A DNA stretch of 32,856 bases, taken from contig JAKLLB010000048.1 of the NCBI GenBank assembly GCA_023150345.1, positions 1 to 32,856 on the forward strand, written 5' to 3'. Every line of letters begins with the position of its first letter. Position 1 is the stretch's first letter. The notes under the pieces are model-generated. The model saw only the letters and a list, made by a program, of their open reading frames with translations. It did no database searches and was not told the DNA's origin. The translations under genes were made by a program, and so were the position numbers. Below, piece after piece: positions 24,107 to 31,072 of this stretch. This stretch comes from Aquabacterium sp. Lineage in GTDB: Bacteria > Pseudomonadota > Gammaproteobacteria > Burkholderiales > Burkholderiaceae_C.

Positions 24107-24688
24107 ATGACCAGCGCGACAAACGCGGCGATGGCATCCGACCCGGCAGGCGGCCGAGTGCGGCGCACACAGGCCGGCATGAACTTGGCCGAATCCCTGC
24201 TGGTCCTGGGGGTAGCGGCGCTCGTGACCGCCGGATCCTATGGGGCCTACAACTTCGCGGTGTCCGATGTGACGGTCGAGAGCCAGGCGCGGGCCATCGT
24301 GACGCTCATCGCCCAGATCCGCCGCGTCAACGGGCAGCACGACTACACGGGCGTGACACCAGCGGGCGTGCAGGCGATCGTGCCGCCGGGCTGGCAGTGG
24401 GATGGCACGGACGTGCGCGACAGTTACCGCAATCCGGTGGGCATCAGCGGCAGTGCGGTGTCGTTCGCGCTGCTGGTCGATCAGATGTCCAGCCGCGACT
24501 GCCAGAAGCTGCTGCCCATGGTCGCGGGCATGGCCTATCGCATACACGTGGGGCCCGCAGCAGCGGCGGCCGGCGGCGCAGTCAGTGGTGGCGACGTGTT
24601 CAAGGCTGCAGACGGGTCGTTGACCGGCTCAGCCATCGCCAACGGTTGCACCCCGGCCGGCCGAAAGATCGCCGTCGAAGTGCGTTGA
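24107..24688 (+). CDS. PilS-like type IV prepilin, first of three paralogs
   Basis: A 193-residue prepilin with a 24-residue leader ending in Gly. The predicted cleavage site is AG|MNLAES, with Glu at +5 of the mature chain (residue 29) and a hydrophobic helix after it (SLLVLGVAALVTAGSYGAY). The mature head shares VPPGWQWDGTDV, a DCQK segment, a KAADG turn and a C-terminal strand with the two paralogs downstream. Cys132 and Cys181 probably form the disulfide-bound loop. N-methylated, processed pilins of this type make the fibre or its minor parts. It is tied closely to pilR (6 bases) and is outside the unit headed by element copy 3, so it is more likely a minor or initiating pilin than the main subunit. 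Confidence 0.85.
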   Translation: MTSATNAAMASDPAGGRVRRTQAGMNLAESLLVLGVAALVTAGSYGAYNFAVSDVTVESQARAIVTLIAQIRRVNGQHDYTGVTPAGVQAIVPPGWQWDGTDVRDSYRNPVGISGSAVSFALLVDQMSSRDCQKLLPMVAGMAYRIHVGPAAAAAGGAVSGGDVFKAADGSLTGSAIANGCTPAGRKIAVEVR

Positions 24689-24710
24689 AGGTCGTCCGAG
24701 CCCCTGACCC

Positions 24711-24726
24711 CCCCACGCGCGTGGGG
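24711..24726 (+). other. Perfect 16-base palindrome in the leader of the middle pilin gene
   Basis: CCCCACGC followed by GCGTGGGG is an exact palindrome located 22 bases after the first prepilin gene. It may fold as a 6-bp stem with a 4-base loop, or be a binding site for a dimeric protein. No T tract follows, so termination is not indicated. It lies 24 bases upstream of element copy 3. Confidence 0.6.
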
Positions 24727-24747
24727 CGCGTGGCGAAGCACTTCGAA

Positions 24748-24773
24748 TTAGGGGGGTTTTCGACATCCGCAGG
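24748..24773 (+). repeat. Conserved intergenic element, copy 3 (upstream of the middle pilin gene)
   Basis: TTA, then GGGGGGTTTT, then CGACATCCGCAGG. It is identical to copy 2 from the first G of the tract to the last G. It lies in the 190-base gap between the first and second prepilin genes, 105 bases before the ATG at 24879. The rest of that gap (24774-24878) would be a leader RNA that ends in a good ribosome-binding site. Confidence 0.85.
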
Positions 24774-24878
24774 CTCGCACACGCACCCAGAATTCCGCCT
24801 CGTGGGATCGGTCATCAAGGAAACCCCGGTCTCCAGCCTCAACCCCGACACCCTTATACGAAAGGATGGGATTTCGCA

Positions 24879-25451
24879 ATGACCAAGCTCCTGAACACCA
24901 CCAAGCAAGACGCCAAGCGCCTGGCGCGCAAGCAAGCCGGCCTGACACTGGGCGAGTCGCTGCTGGTGCTGGGCGTCGCCGCCCTGATCGCCGTGGGCGC
25001 GTACGGCGCCTTCAAGTTCGCCAACTCTGACGTGGCGGCCAACGACCTGGGTCGAGGCGCCGTCACGATGGTCTCGCAAGTCAAGCGGATCAACACCTCC
25101 ACCGGCTACGCCTCTGTCACGTCCTCGACAGTCAAGGACATCGTGCCTGGCGGCTGGAAGCACGACGGCACCGACGTGCTCGACAACTACGGCAACAAGG
25201 TGGACATCAACGGCGCCACCGGTTCGTTCGCAATGGCCTTCAACAACCTGACAGCGGCCGACTGCCAGAAGGTAGTGTCCCAAGTCGAAGGTGTGGCGTA
25301 CATCGTGCAAATCGGTGCTGCCGCCGGCGCCGCCGCGGGAAAGGCTGCCGGAGGCACCACGTACAAGGCGGCCGACGGCACCCTGAACGCGGTGGCGGTC
25401 TCGTCGGGCTGCGCCGAGGCCTCGCGCAAGATTGCAATCGAGATCCACTGA
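24879..25451 (+). CDS. pilS: PilS-like type IV prepilin, probable major subunit
   Basis: A 190-residue prepilin with a 21-residue basic leader. The cleavage site is AG|LTLGES with Glu at +5 (residue 26), followed by the helix SLLVLGVAALIAVGAYGAF. The head contains DIVPGGWKHDGTDV, NGATGSFAMAF, Cys129 and Cys178 for a C-terminal disulfide, and TYKAADGT. It is the only one of the three paralogs with its own 190-base upstream region, with element copy 3 and a clear ribosome-binding site (AAAGGA, 24861-24866). Separate, stronger expression is what a major pilin needs, so I infer that this is the main fibre subunit. Its Lys- and Asn-rich codon choice (AAG, AAC) is uniform, as in highly expressed genes. 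Confidence 0.88.
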   Translation: MTKLLNTTKQDAKRLARKQAGLTLGESLLVLGVAALIAVGAYGAFKFANSDVAANDLGRGAVTMVSQVKRINTSTGYASVTSSTVKDIVPGGWKHDGTDVLDNYGNKVDINGATGSFAMAFNNLTAADCQKVVSQVEGVAYIVQIGAAAGAAAGKAAGGTTYKAADGTLNAVAVSSGCAEASRKIAIEIH

Positions 25452-25474
25452 TCGAGCCGGGCAGGGGCGGCACC

Positions 25475-26047
25475 ATGCGAGGAACACAACGTCACTCAAC
25501 CGTGCCGCTGCGGCGGCGCCAGCGCGGGCTGACCATTACCGAGGCGATCCTGACACTGGGCATCGCCTCGGCAGTCGCCACTGGCGCCTACGGAATCTAC
25601 AAGGTCGCCCGCGCCGACGTCACCGCCGATGACTTGGCGCGCGGCACGGTCCGCATGCTCGCGGACACCCAGAACATCTTTGGCACCAATGGCGGCTACG
25701 CGGTCGTCACGCCAGCCAACATCAACAGCACTGGGCTTGTGCCGCCAGGCTGGCGCTGGGATGGCGCCAACGTGCTCGACAACCGCGGCAGCATCGTCAC
25801 CATCAACGGGGCGGCTGGATCGTTCGCCTTCGTCTTCACCGACCTGAGCGCGAGCGACTGCGCCAAGGCCGCGACCAAGATGGAGAGCATGGCCACCAGC
25901 ATCCGGGTGGGAGCAACGGCCGCGGCAGCCGCTGGTGTCATCTCCGGGGGCAGTGTCTACAAGGCCGCCGACGGCACCATCAGCGCGGCCAACCTGGCCA
26001 CCGGCTGCGGGCAGGACAACCGCAAGATCGCCGTTCAGGCGCAATAG
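25475..26047 (+). CDS. PilS-like type IV prepilin, third paralog
   Basis: 190 residues. The leader of 18 residues is very basic (PLRRRQRG), with cleavage before LTITEAILTLG and Glu at +5 (residue 23). The head keeps VPPGWRWDGANVLDN, INGAAGSFAFVF, YKAADGT and the cysteine pair 129 and 178, at the same positions as in the middle paralog. The gene follows that paralog after 23 bases and is presumably co-transcribed with it from the element copy 3 region. It could be a second structural pilin or a minor pilin. The three paralogs differ most in the first part of the head (about residues 50-90) and in surface positions, suggesting duplication and divergence and not a recent copy. Confidence 0.85.
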   Translation: MRGTQRHSTVPLRRRQRGLTITEAILTLGIASAVATGAYGIYKVARADVTADDLARGTVRMLADTQNIFGTNGGYAVVTPANINSTGLVPPGWRWDGANVLDNRGSIVTINGAAGSFAFVFTDLSASDCAKAATKMESMATSIRVGATAAAAAGVISGGSVYKAADGTISAANLATGCGQDNRKIAVQAQ

Positions 26048-26056
26048 GGCGGGCCC

Positions 26057-27094
26057 ATGGCCAACCGGTGGCGGCCCTCGTCGGCTCAGAGACTGAACGC
26101 TCGCGAGCGAGCGCTGCTCACGCAGGCAGACGGCGAGCCCTGGGCCTGCACCGACATCCACCTGTGTGCCACCGACTTGGCGCGCAGTCTCGTGTTCCCC
26201 GGGCCGCGGCTGGCGGTCCAGCATGGCTTTGACGTCGAGCAGTTGGTCGACATGACCATGCGTTGCGAGGCGACCAGGCGCGACGACTTCATGGTCGAGA
26301 TCGATGATCGGTTCTTCCGGGGGCGGCGCGACAACCATGCCGTCGACGGCCTGTGGATCCGACTGCGCCGCATTCCGGAGCCGCCACCCACGCTCGACAC
26401 TCTGCCCACGCCGCTACCCGGGGCGATCAAGGAAATGCTGTTGGCGCCGCAGTTGGCAAATGGGGGCATCGTCTACATCACGGGGGCGCCCGCATCGGGA
26501 AAGACCACCACGGCCGCGGGAGTCGTGGTGTCACGCCTGACCGCGCTCGGTGGCATGTGCTACACGCTGGAGGACCCACCGGAGTACCCCCTGAACGGGT
26601 GGCACGGCAAGGGGTACTGCAGCCAGACGTGGGTTCAAGGCGATACAGCTGAGGGTTGGGCCGAGGCGTTTCGCGGCGCACTGCGCAGCCAACCCAGCGG
26701 TGTGACGCTCATGATGTACGTGGGCGAGGTGCGAGACGCGGCCAGCGCGCTGGCACTGATCCGCGCGGCTGGCAGCGGGTTCCTGGTCGTGGCCACGGGG
26801 TTCGCGACCGACATCCCCTCGGGGATCGACGCGTTGCTGCAGCTGGCGCATTCGCGCGCGGATGTGGCCGAGTCGTTCGCGTCGCTGGTTAGGCTGGTGG
26901 TTCATCAGCGCATCGTGAACGGGCGTTTGCGTGCGAATTTTCTCGCTTCACCCACCGGACATTCACCGGTGGCCGCGAAAATCCGCGCCGGACTGCTCAC
27001 GCACCTGGGCAGCGACCTAGACGCGCAGGCCAATGAGGCCCTGGCAAGGCGACATCCGTTTGCCAGACGAGACACTGTGGGAGAAGCGCCTTGA
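26057..27094 (+). CDS. Divergent PilT/VirB11-superfamily ATPase
   Basis: 345 residues. The core has Walker A GAPASGKTT (143-151), an Asp box YTLEDPPEYPL and Walker B MMYVGEVRD (219-227, Glu224), in the order of PilT-like secretion ATPases. The His-box region, which should read like GHLVLSTLHTNSA, is GFLVVATGFATDIPSG here, with no histidine. The N-terminal domain is short and not clearly PAS-like. No CxxC pair is present, so it is not an assembly ATPase of the PilB kind. It could be a second retraction or accessory motor like PilU, or a DotB/TraJ-like enzyme. The start at 26057 has a GGCGGG stretch before it. The stop overlaps the next start region by a few bases. Confidence 0.75.
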   Translation: MANRWRPSSAQRLNARERALLTQADGEPWACTDIHLCATDLARSLVFPGPRLAVQHGFDVEQLVDMTMRCEATRRDDFMVEIDDRFFRGRRDNHAVDGLWIRLRRIPEPPPTLDTLPTPLPGAIKEMLLAPQLANGGIVYITGAPASGKTTTAAGVVVSRLTALGGMCYTLEDPPEYPLNGWHGKGYCSQTWVQGDTAEGWAEAFRGALRSQPSGVTLMMYVGEVRDAASALALIRAAGSGFLVVATGFATDIPSGIDALLQLAHSRADVAESFASLVRLVVHQRIVNGRLRANFLASPTGHSPVAAKIRAGLLTHLGSDLDAQANEALARRHPFARRDTVGEAP

Positions 27095-27096
27095 TC

Positions 27097-27534
27097 ATGC
27101 CGTTCATACTCGCAGCCGTCGGCGTGGTGGTGGTCGTCATGACCGCCACATCCTCGCCGGCACGCGAGGACCTCACCAGCGACCAGCGGCGCGACGTGCA
27201 CCAGTTGGCGCAGTACCGGGCGTTCGCCTATGCGACGAACCTGTACCTCAAGGCCAACCCGACGTACGTGGGCACACTGACATGGGCCGGGCTCAAGGTG
27301 GCGTCGACCACACCGCCGTCGATGCGCAACGCACAGATGCACCACACCTTCAAGGCCGTGATTGCATCGAGCACCGACTATGTCATCTGTGGCGAGTTGC
27401 CCGAGCGCGCAGCCACGGCCATCACCCAGTTCATGCCGGATTCGGTCAAGACCCTGCGTGCCACCAGCACGAACAAGATGGTGTTCGCGGCGGATCAAGC
27501 CGAGGCCGACTCGCTGGCCGCGCGATGCACCTGA
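27097..27534 (+). CDS. PilM-like small pilus protein
   Basis: About 145 residues, with an N-terminal hydrophobic helix (FILAAVGVVVVVMTA) and a soluble mature part. It has two cysteines, VICGELPE and the penultimate Cys, which may pair. Size and layout fit the R64 PilM family (small, membrane-attached, needed for pilus formation), but I see no firm motif, so the call is tentative. A pseudopilin is less likely because there is no Gly cleavage site with Glu at +5. The start is uncertain: ATG 27097, or TTG 27091, which overlaps the preceding stop and sits 7 bases after GGGAG. It lies just before the pilV-like gene. Confidence 0.6.
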   Translation: MPFILAAVGVVVVVMTATSSPAREDLTSDQRRDVHQLAQYRAFAYATNLYLKANPTYVGTLTWAGLKVASTTPPSMRNAQMHHTFKAVIASSTDYVICGELPERAATAITQFMPDSVKTLRATSTNKMVFAADQAEADSLAARCT

Positions 27535-27550
27535 GACAAGGAGGCCAAAA

Positions 27551-28243
27551 GTGATCAAACACGCACCCAAACCCGCGCGAGCAGCGTCGCGGCCGACACG
27601 CGGCTTCGGAATGGTTGAGACGATGCTGGGCATTGCGGTGGCCACTGTCGTGCTCGCCGGCATGGCCACCGTCTTGGCAGATGGCCAGCGCGAGTTGCGG
27701 GCCAAGAACGTCGCCGAACAGCACACCGCGTTCATGACCGCGGCGGGCAACTTCTTCCTGGCCAACAAGCCTGCCATGCTCAAGGCGATGGAGGACGGCA
27801 CCGGTGCGAACGACTACTGCGTCGTCGGGGCCAATCCCGCGACGGGAGTCGGAGGCACCACTGCCAACAGCACAGCGCTACACACATGCGCGCTCGATGT
27901 GGACTGGCTCAAATGGAAGCAGGCCATTCCATCGAACTTCCGCGCGTCGAATGTGCACAACCAGCGGCTGGTGGCCATCTTCAAGCGCGTATATGACGGC
28001 GCGACGGCCACCGACGCAGCCGAGATGCTGGCCGTGGGGGCCGATGTTGGCGGCGCGGCCAATTCGGTGCAGAGCCTGCGCGAGCTGCAGGCCGGCGCTG
28101 AGTTGATGGGCGGCTCGGGCGGGTACGTTCCCGACAAGGACCGGGTCGTGTGCACCTACGATACGGGATCGAGCACGTACCAAGCCTGTGGCACCCAAGG
28201 GGGGTGGCAGGTCGACCTCAAGCAGTTTGTCAGCACGCTTTGA
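27551..28243 (+). CDS. pilV: PilV-like minor pilin without shufflon extension
   Basis: The GTG at 27551 is 6 bases after a perfect AAGGAGG (27538-27544). The 230-residue product has a prepilin leader of 18 residues, cleavage RG|FGMVET with Glu at +5 (residue 23) and a hydrophobic helix. The head carries NFRASNVHNQRLVAIFKRV and the C-terminal end ELMGGSGGYV then GTQGGWQVDLKQF. This layout resembles the constant region of R64-type PilV (shufflon-protein N-terminal domain). In R64, PilV continues into a variable C-terminal tip chosen by a recombinase; here the protein ends after the constant part, and no inverted shufflon segments or Rci gene follow. It is probably a minor pilin at the fibre tip. 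Cysteines at several positions may make disulfides. Confidence 0.75.
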   Translation: MIKHAPKPARAASRPTRGFGMVETMLGIAVATVVLAGMATVLADGQRELRAKNVAEQHTAFMTAAGNFFLANKPAMLKAMEDGTGANDYCVVGANPATGVGGTTANSTALHTCALDVDWLKWKQAIPSNFRASNVHNQRLVAIFKRVYDGATATDAAEMLAVGADVGGAANSVQSLRELQAGAELMGGSGGYVPDKDRVVCTYDTGSSTYQACGTQGGWQVDLKQFVSTL

Positions 28244-28268
28244 ATTTCCCGGCTATCACGAGGCCCCC

Positions 28269-29354
28269 ATGAGCAACGACGTCATCTCCCACCTCGCCCA
28301 CCACATCTTCGAGCTCAGTCAGCGCAAGGATCTGGTGTTCTCGGACATCCACATCGAGCAGGGCCAGCCCGTCATGGTGCGCAGGCCCAACGGGTGGGTC
28401 GATGCGGGCTATGACGCGCGGGTCGAGGGCGGCGACATCGTCGCGTTTCTCAAGTCGTTCGACCAGACCTGGCGCGAGAAGCTCGACCAGCACGGACACT
28501 TCGACGCGACCTCGGAGATCCGCGGCGTGCGCCTGCGCTGCTCGGCCTACTCGATCGACGGGGGCGAGCGTGTGAGCGTGTCGGTGCGCAAGTTCCCGGG
28601 CCACCCGCCCACTTTCGAGGAAACCGGGCTGCCGGCGTCGGCAGCAGCGTTCACGAAGGCACCGCGGGGGATGCTGCTGGTGTCGGGGCCAACGGGCTCG
28701 GGCAAGACCACGTCGCTGGCCTCGATCATCCAGCGGATCAACGAGACGCGCGCGGCGCATATCGTGACCATCGAGGACCCGATCGAGTACGTCTTCCAGC
28801 GCTCGCAGTCCATCATTTCGCAGCGTCAGGTCGGCAAGGATGTGGCGACCTTCGCGGACGGTCTGCACGGCGCGTTGCGGCAGCGCCCCGACGTGATCCT
28901 GATCGGCGAGATTCGCGACGCCGACACCGCGCAGACGGCGCTGCGCGCCGCCGAGAGCGGTCACTTCGTGCTGGCCAGCACGCACGCGCGCAACTCCGCC
29001 GGCGCCATCGCGAAGATCTTGAGCTTCTTCGGGCAGGACCTGGAAAGCATGGCGGTGGCGATGGCCAACTCGCTGGTGGGGGTCATCGCGCAGAGCCTGG
29101 TGCCCACCAAGGACAACAAGGCCGTGCTGGCCGCCGAGGTGCTCCACGTGAACGAGCAGAACGTTCGCAAGGCGATCGCGGAGTTGAAGTTCGGGGAGAT
29201 CACCGAGCTTCTGCGGGCCAACAAGCTGCCGCAGTGCACCTATGGCAACTTGATGCTGGCGCAGCTGGTGCGCCGGCACACGGTGTCGCTCGAGGCGGCG
29301 CTCACGCACAGCAGTGACCCGAACGAACTGCGCCGGCTGGCCGACGGGGCCTGA
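28269..29354 (+). CDS. pilT: PilT-family pilus retraction ATPase
   Basis: I use the ATG at 28269 (361 residues); the frame is open to 28188 but that part overlaps the previous gene. It is a clear PilT relative. A PAS-like N-terminal domain (about 1-110, including SDIHIEQGQPVMVR) is followed by Walker A GPTGSGKTT (140-148), Asp box TIEDPIEYVF, Walker B DVILIGEIRD (208-217) and His box SGHFVLASTHARNSA. A C-terminal helical region follows with QCTYGNLMLAQLV. PilT hexamers depolymerise the pilus and so pull the attached cell closer. R64-type thin pilus clusters have no such retraction motor (R64 'PilT' is a lytic transglycosylase), so this gene makes the cluster different. Confidence 0.92.
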   Translation: MSNDVISHLAHHIFELSQRKDLVFSDIHIEQGQPVMVRRPNGWVDAGYDARVEGGDIVAFLKSFDQTWREKLDQHGHFDATSEIRGVRLRCSAYSIDGGERVSVSVRKFPGHPPTFEETGLPASAAAFTKAPRGMLLVSGPTGSGKTTSLASIIQRINETRAAHIVTIEDPIEYVFQRSQSIISQRQVGKDVATFADGLHGALRQRPDVILIGEIRDADTAQTALRAAESGHFVLASTHARNSAGAIAKILSFFGQDLESMAVAMANSLVGVIAQSLVPTKDNKAVLAAEVLHVNEQNVRKAIAELKFGEITELLRANKLPQCTYGNLMLAQLVRRHTVSLEAALTHSSDPNELRRLADGA

Positions 29355-29366
29355 AGGCGGACGACG

Positions 29367-29912
29367 ATGGACGCCAGCTCGAACGACAGCGGCGCAATCG
29401 AGATCGCCGACATCAGCGCACCGCTGTTCCAGGACACGGGGCAGCTGACGCGCTCACCGATGGTGCTAGAGGAAATCGTGGCGCTGCGCGGAGTGGCCGG
29501 CTACGTGGCACCTTCGCCGCAGCACCCGTGGTTGGGGTTGCGGCTGGCCGATGGCACGGGCCTGCGGGTCAGCCCGGCAGACGACGACTTGCTGTACTAC
29601 ATGGTCGAACCCCTGGACGAGGCCAGCCAGGCCGCAGGGCTGCGACCGCAGTTCCTGGCGGTGTGGGCAGCCTACGGCGCGATCGGGCGCGCAGCGCTGC
29701 ATGCGCTGGAGCGAGCCGCAGCGATCGCGCGGCTGGGCGTGCAGTCGCAGGTGGTCGTGCTCTCACCCATCGACGGTCTCGAAATCGTCGAGGTCACACA
29801 AGAGGACAACGAGTTGCCCGCGTTGCGGCTGCTGCGAGAACTCGCAGGAGACGACGGCAAGCTGGCAACAGGTGCGCTCAGCCTGGCAGGAGACCTGGTC
29901 TTCAAGCAATAG
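29367..29912 (+). CDS. Unrecognised acidic cytoplasmic protein after pilT
   Basis: I do not recognise this 181-residue protein. It has no signal peptide or membrane helix and is acidic. The first 35 residues look disordered, residues 35-85 look beta-rich (AGYVAPSPQHPWLGLRLADG, then GLRVSPADDDLLYYMV) and residues 95-135 form an Ala-rich helix. The C-terminal part has VVVLSPIDGLEIVEVTQED. It follows pilT after 12 bases and is probably in the same transcript, so it may modulate the pilus motors, but only position supports this. The overlapping frames give Arg/Pro/Gly-rich translations and are rejected. Confidence 0.6.
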   Translation: MDASSNDSGAIEIADISAPLFQDTGQLTRSPMVLEEIVALRGVAGYVAPSPQHPWLGLRLADGTGLRVSPADDDLLYYMVEPLDEASQAAGLRPQFLAVWAAYGAIGRAALHALERAAAIARLGVQSQVVVLSPIDGLEIVEVTQEDNELPALRLLRELAGDDGKLATGALSLAGDLVFKQ

Positions 29913-30012
29913 GCGCGAGCGCTAACGCCAAACAGGGGCAGCACGGCGGCACGCGGGCGCAGATCGAGCCCCGGGCCGGGCGGCGCAGTTCAACCAGTCA
30001 TCGGAGGTATTT

Positions 30013-30855
30013 GTGAAGAAGTCGTGGACGAAGATTCAGCTGTGCGCCCTGGCTGCCGCCGCACTGGTGGCCGCGGGAGCCAGCGCAGCACCCATCGTGG
30101 TGACCAAGGGGTCGAACTCGGGGTACTTGTACTTTCCGGCGGGTTCGAAGGGTGGTTCCACCGATAGTGGGAACCCGGCAGGCTCGGTCGACAAGTTGCA
30201 GACCGCCCCAACCGTCTGCATGACGGCCAGCGGCGTGGTGCCAATGCCGGACGGGTTCACGGCGGGCACGATTCAGGCCATTGTCGTGGGGGGGGGGGAA
30301 GGCGGAACCGGGCCATCGGGTCCGCCTATGCCGCCAGGGGGTAGCAGCCTGACATATGGCGCAGTCAGCATCGCAACCACCGGGGTCTATGGCAACGGTG
30401 GAGCGGGCGCCGCGGATGGCGGATTCGGCGGCGGCGGCGGGGGATATGGCGGCGCTCCTGGGAACGGGGGAAACTCACCAAAGGTGGGTGAGGCGCCTCC
30501 GACATATTCGGGGAACGGTGGCGATGGGGGGGGCGCGGGACCCTACAGCGCCGAGCTTGGCGGGCGGGGTGGCGCCGGGCAAGGCAATGGCAGGGACGGA
30601 GGCGCGATGCCGACGCCAACAGTCCCCGCGCCGATTTCTTGCCCACCGGCTGTATCCCGCGGGTGGGGTGGCGGGGGAAACGGCTCGAAGTTCTACCGTG
30701 GTGGCGGATCCGGGCGGGTTGCCACAGGAACATTCAAGTACACCGGCGGCGCCATCACCGTGATTGTTGGCATAGGGGGGAAGGCGAAATATGCAGATCC
30801 CACGCCAGAGGATGGAGTGGGTGGACTGGTAGCGATCCGATTCATCGCCGACTGA
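30013..30855 (+). CDS. Secreted glycine-rich protein, possible adhesin, with a slippage-prone G tract
   Basis: A GTG start follows a good CGGAGG ribosome-binding site by 6 bases. The 280-residue product has a signal peptide (cleavage near GASAA, residue 25). Two parts remain: an N-terminal beta-rich portion (about 27-85), and a Gly-rich domain (about 88-280) with clusters such as GGFGGGGGGYGG and a closing strand pattern ITVIVGIGGKAK ... GLVAIRFIAD. That pattern recalls Gly-rich receptor-binding domains of phage tail fibres and some bacterial adhesins, though I cannot confirm the family. An 11-G run (30288-30298) encodes Gly93-95. Its place after the pilV-like and pilT genes suggests a surface or pilus-tip ligand. 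It is followed by a 217-base gap. Function is inference. Confidence 0.7.
   Translation: MKKSWTKIQLCALAAAALVAAGASAAPIVVTKGSNSGYLYFPAGSKGGSTDSGNPAGSVDKLQTAPTVCMTASGVVPMPDGFTAGTIQAIVVGGGEGGTGPSGPPMPPGGSSLTYGAVSIATTGVYGNGGAGAADGGFGGGGGGYGGAPGNGGNSPKVGEAPPTYSGNGGDGGGAGPYSAELGGRGGAGQGNGRDGGAMPTPTVPAPISCPPAVSRGWGGGGNGSKFYRGGGSGRVATGTFKYTGGAITVIVGIGGKAKYADPTPEDGVGGLVAIRFIAD
30288..30298 (+). repeat. 11-G homopolymer inside the glycine-rich gene
   Basis: Eleven G bases in a row span codons 92-96. Loss of one G puts the frame into a TGA at 30350-30352; gain of one puts it into a TAG at 30342-30344. Either change removes about two thirds of the protein, so the tract could act as an on/off switch. A second, 8-G run lies at 30526-30533 in the same gene. 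Confidence 0.85.
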
Positions 30856-31072
30856 ACCAAGGGACGTGCGCGGCGCGCGCAAACCGAACTCTTCCCAGAC
30901 GGACGCCGCCTGGCGGCAGACCGCGGCGCCAAGAGGCCAAGGGGTAGAGCCGAACACATCGGGCGCGCCATGTCGATAGCACAGCACTTGCACGTGTGAC
31001 CGCAGCTGGTATCGTGAGTAATACGCGGGCCAATGCGGCTGGCGCCTACCATAAAGGGACAACGGCAACGCA
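30856..31072 (+). other. Intergenic region before the metzincin gene
   Basis: This 217-base gap has no convincing gene. It includes a short GC-rich inverted repeat (GCCGCC at 30905-30910, GGCGGC at 30912-30917) without a T tract. A weak promoter-like pair is TTGCAC (30988-30993) and TATCGT (31010-31015), spaced by 16 bases. The metzincin gene therefore probably has its own transcription start. Confidence 0.4.

Noticed and set aside
24711-24726. Palindrome as intrinsic terminator after the first prepilin gene
   Set aside because: The stem is only 6 bp with a 4-base loop, and no T tract follows; kept only as an unexplained palindrome.
24854-24859. TTATAC as a -10 box for the middle pilin gene
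   Set aside because: It would place the transcription start on the ribosome-binding site, and no -35 box is seen at the right distance.
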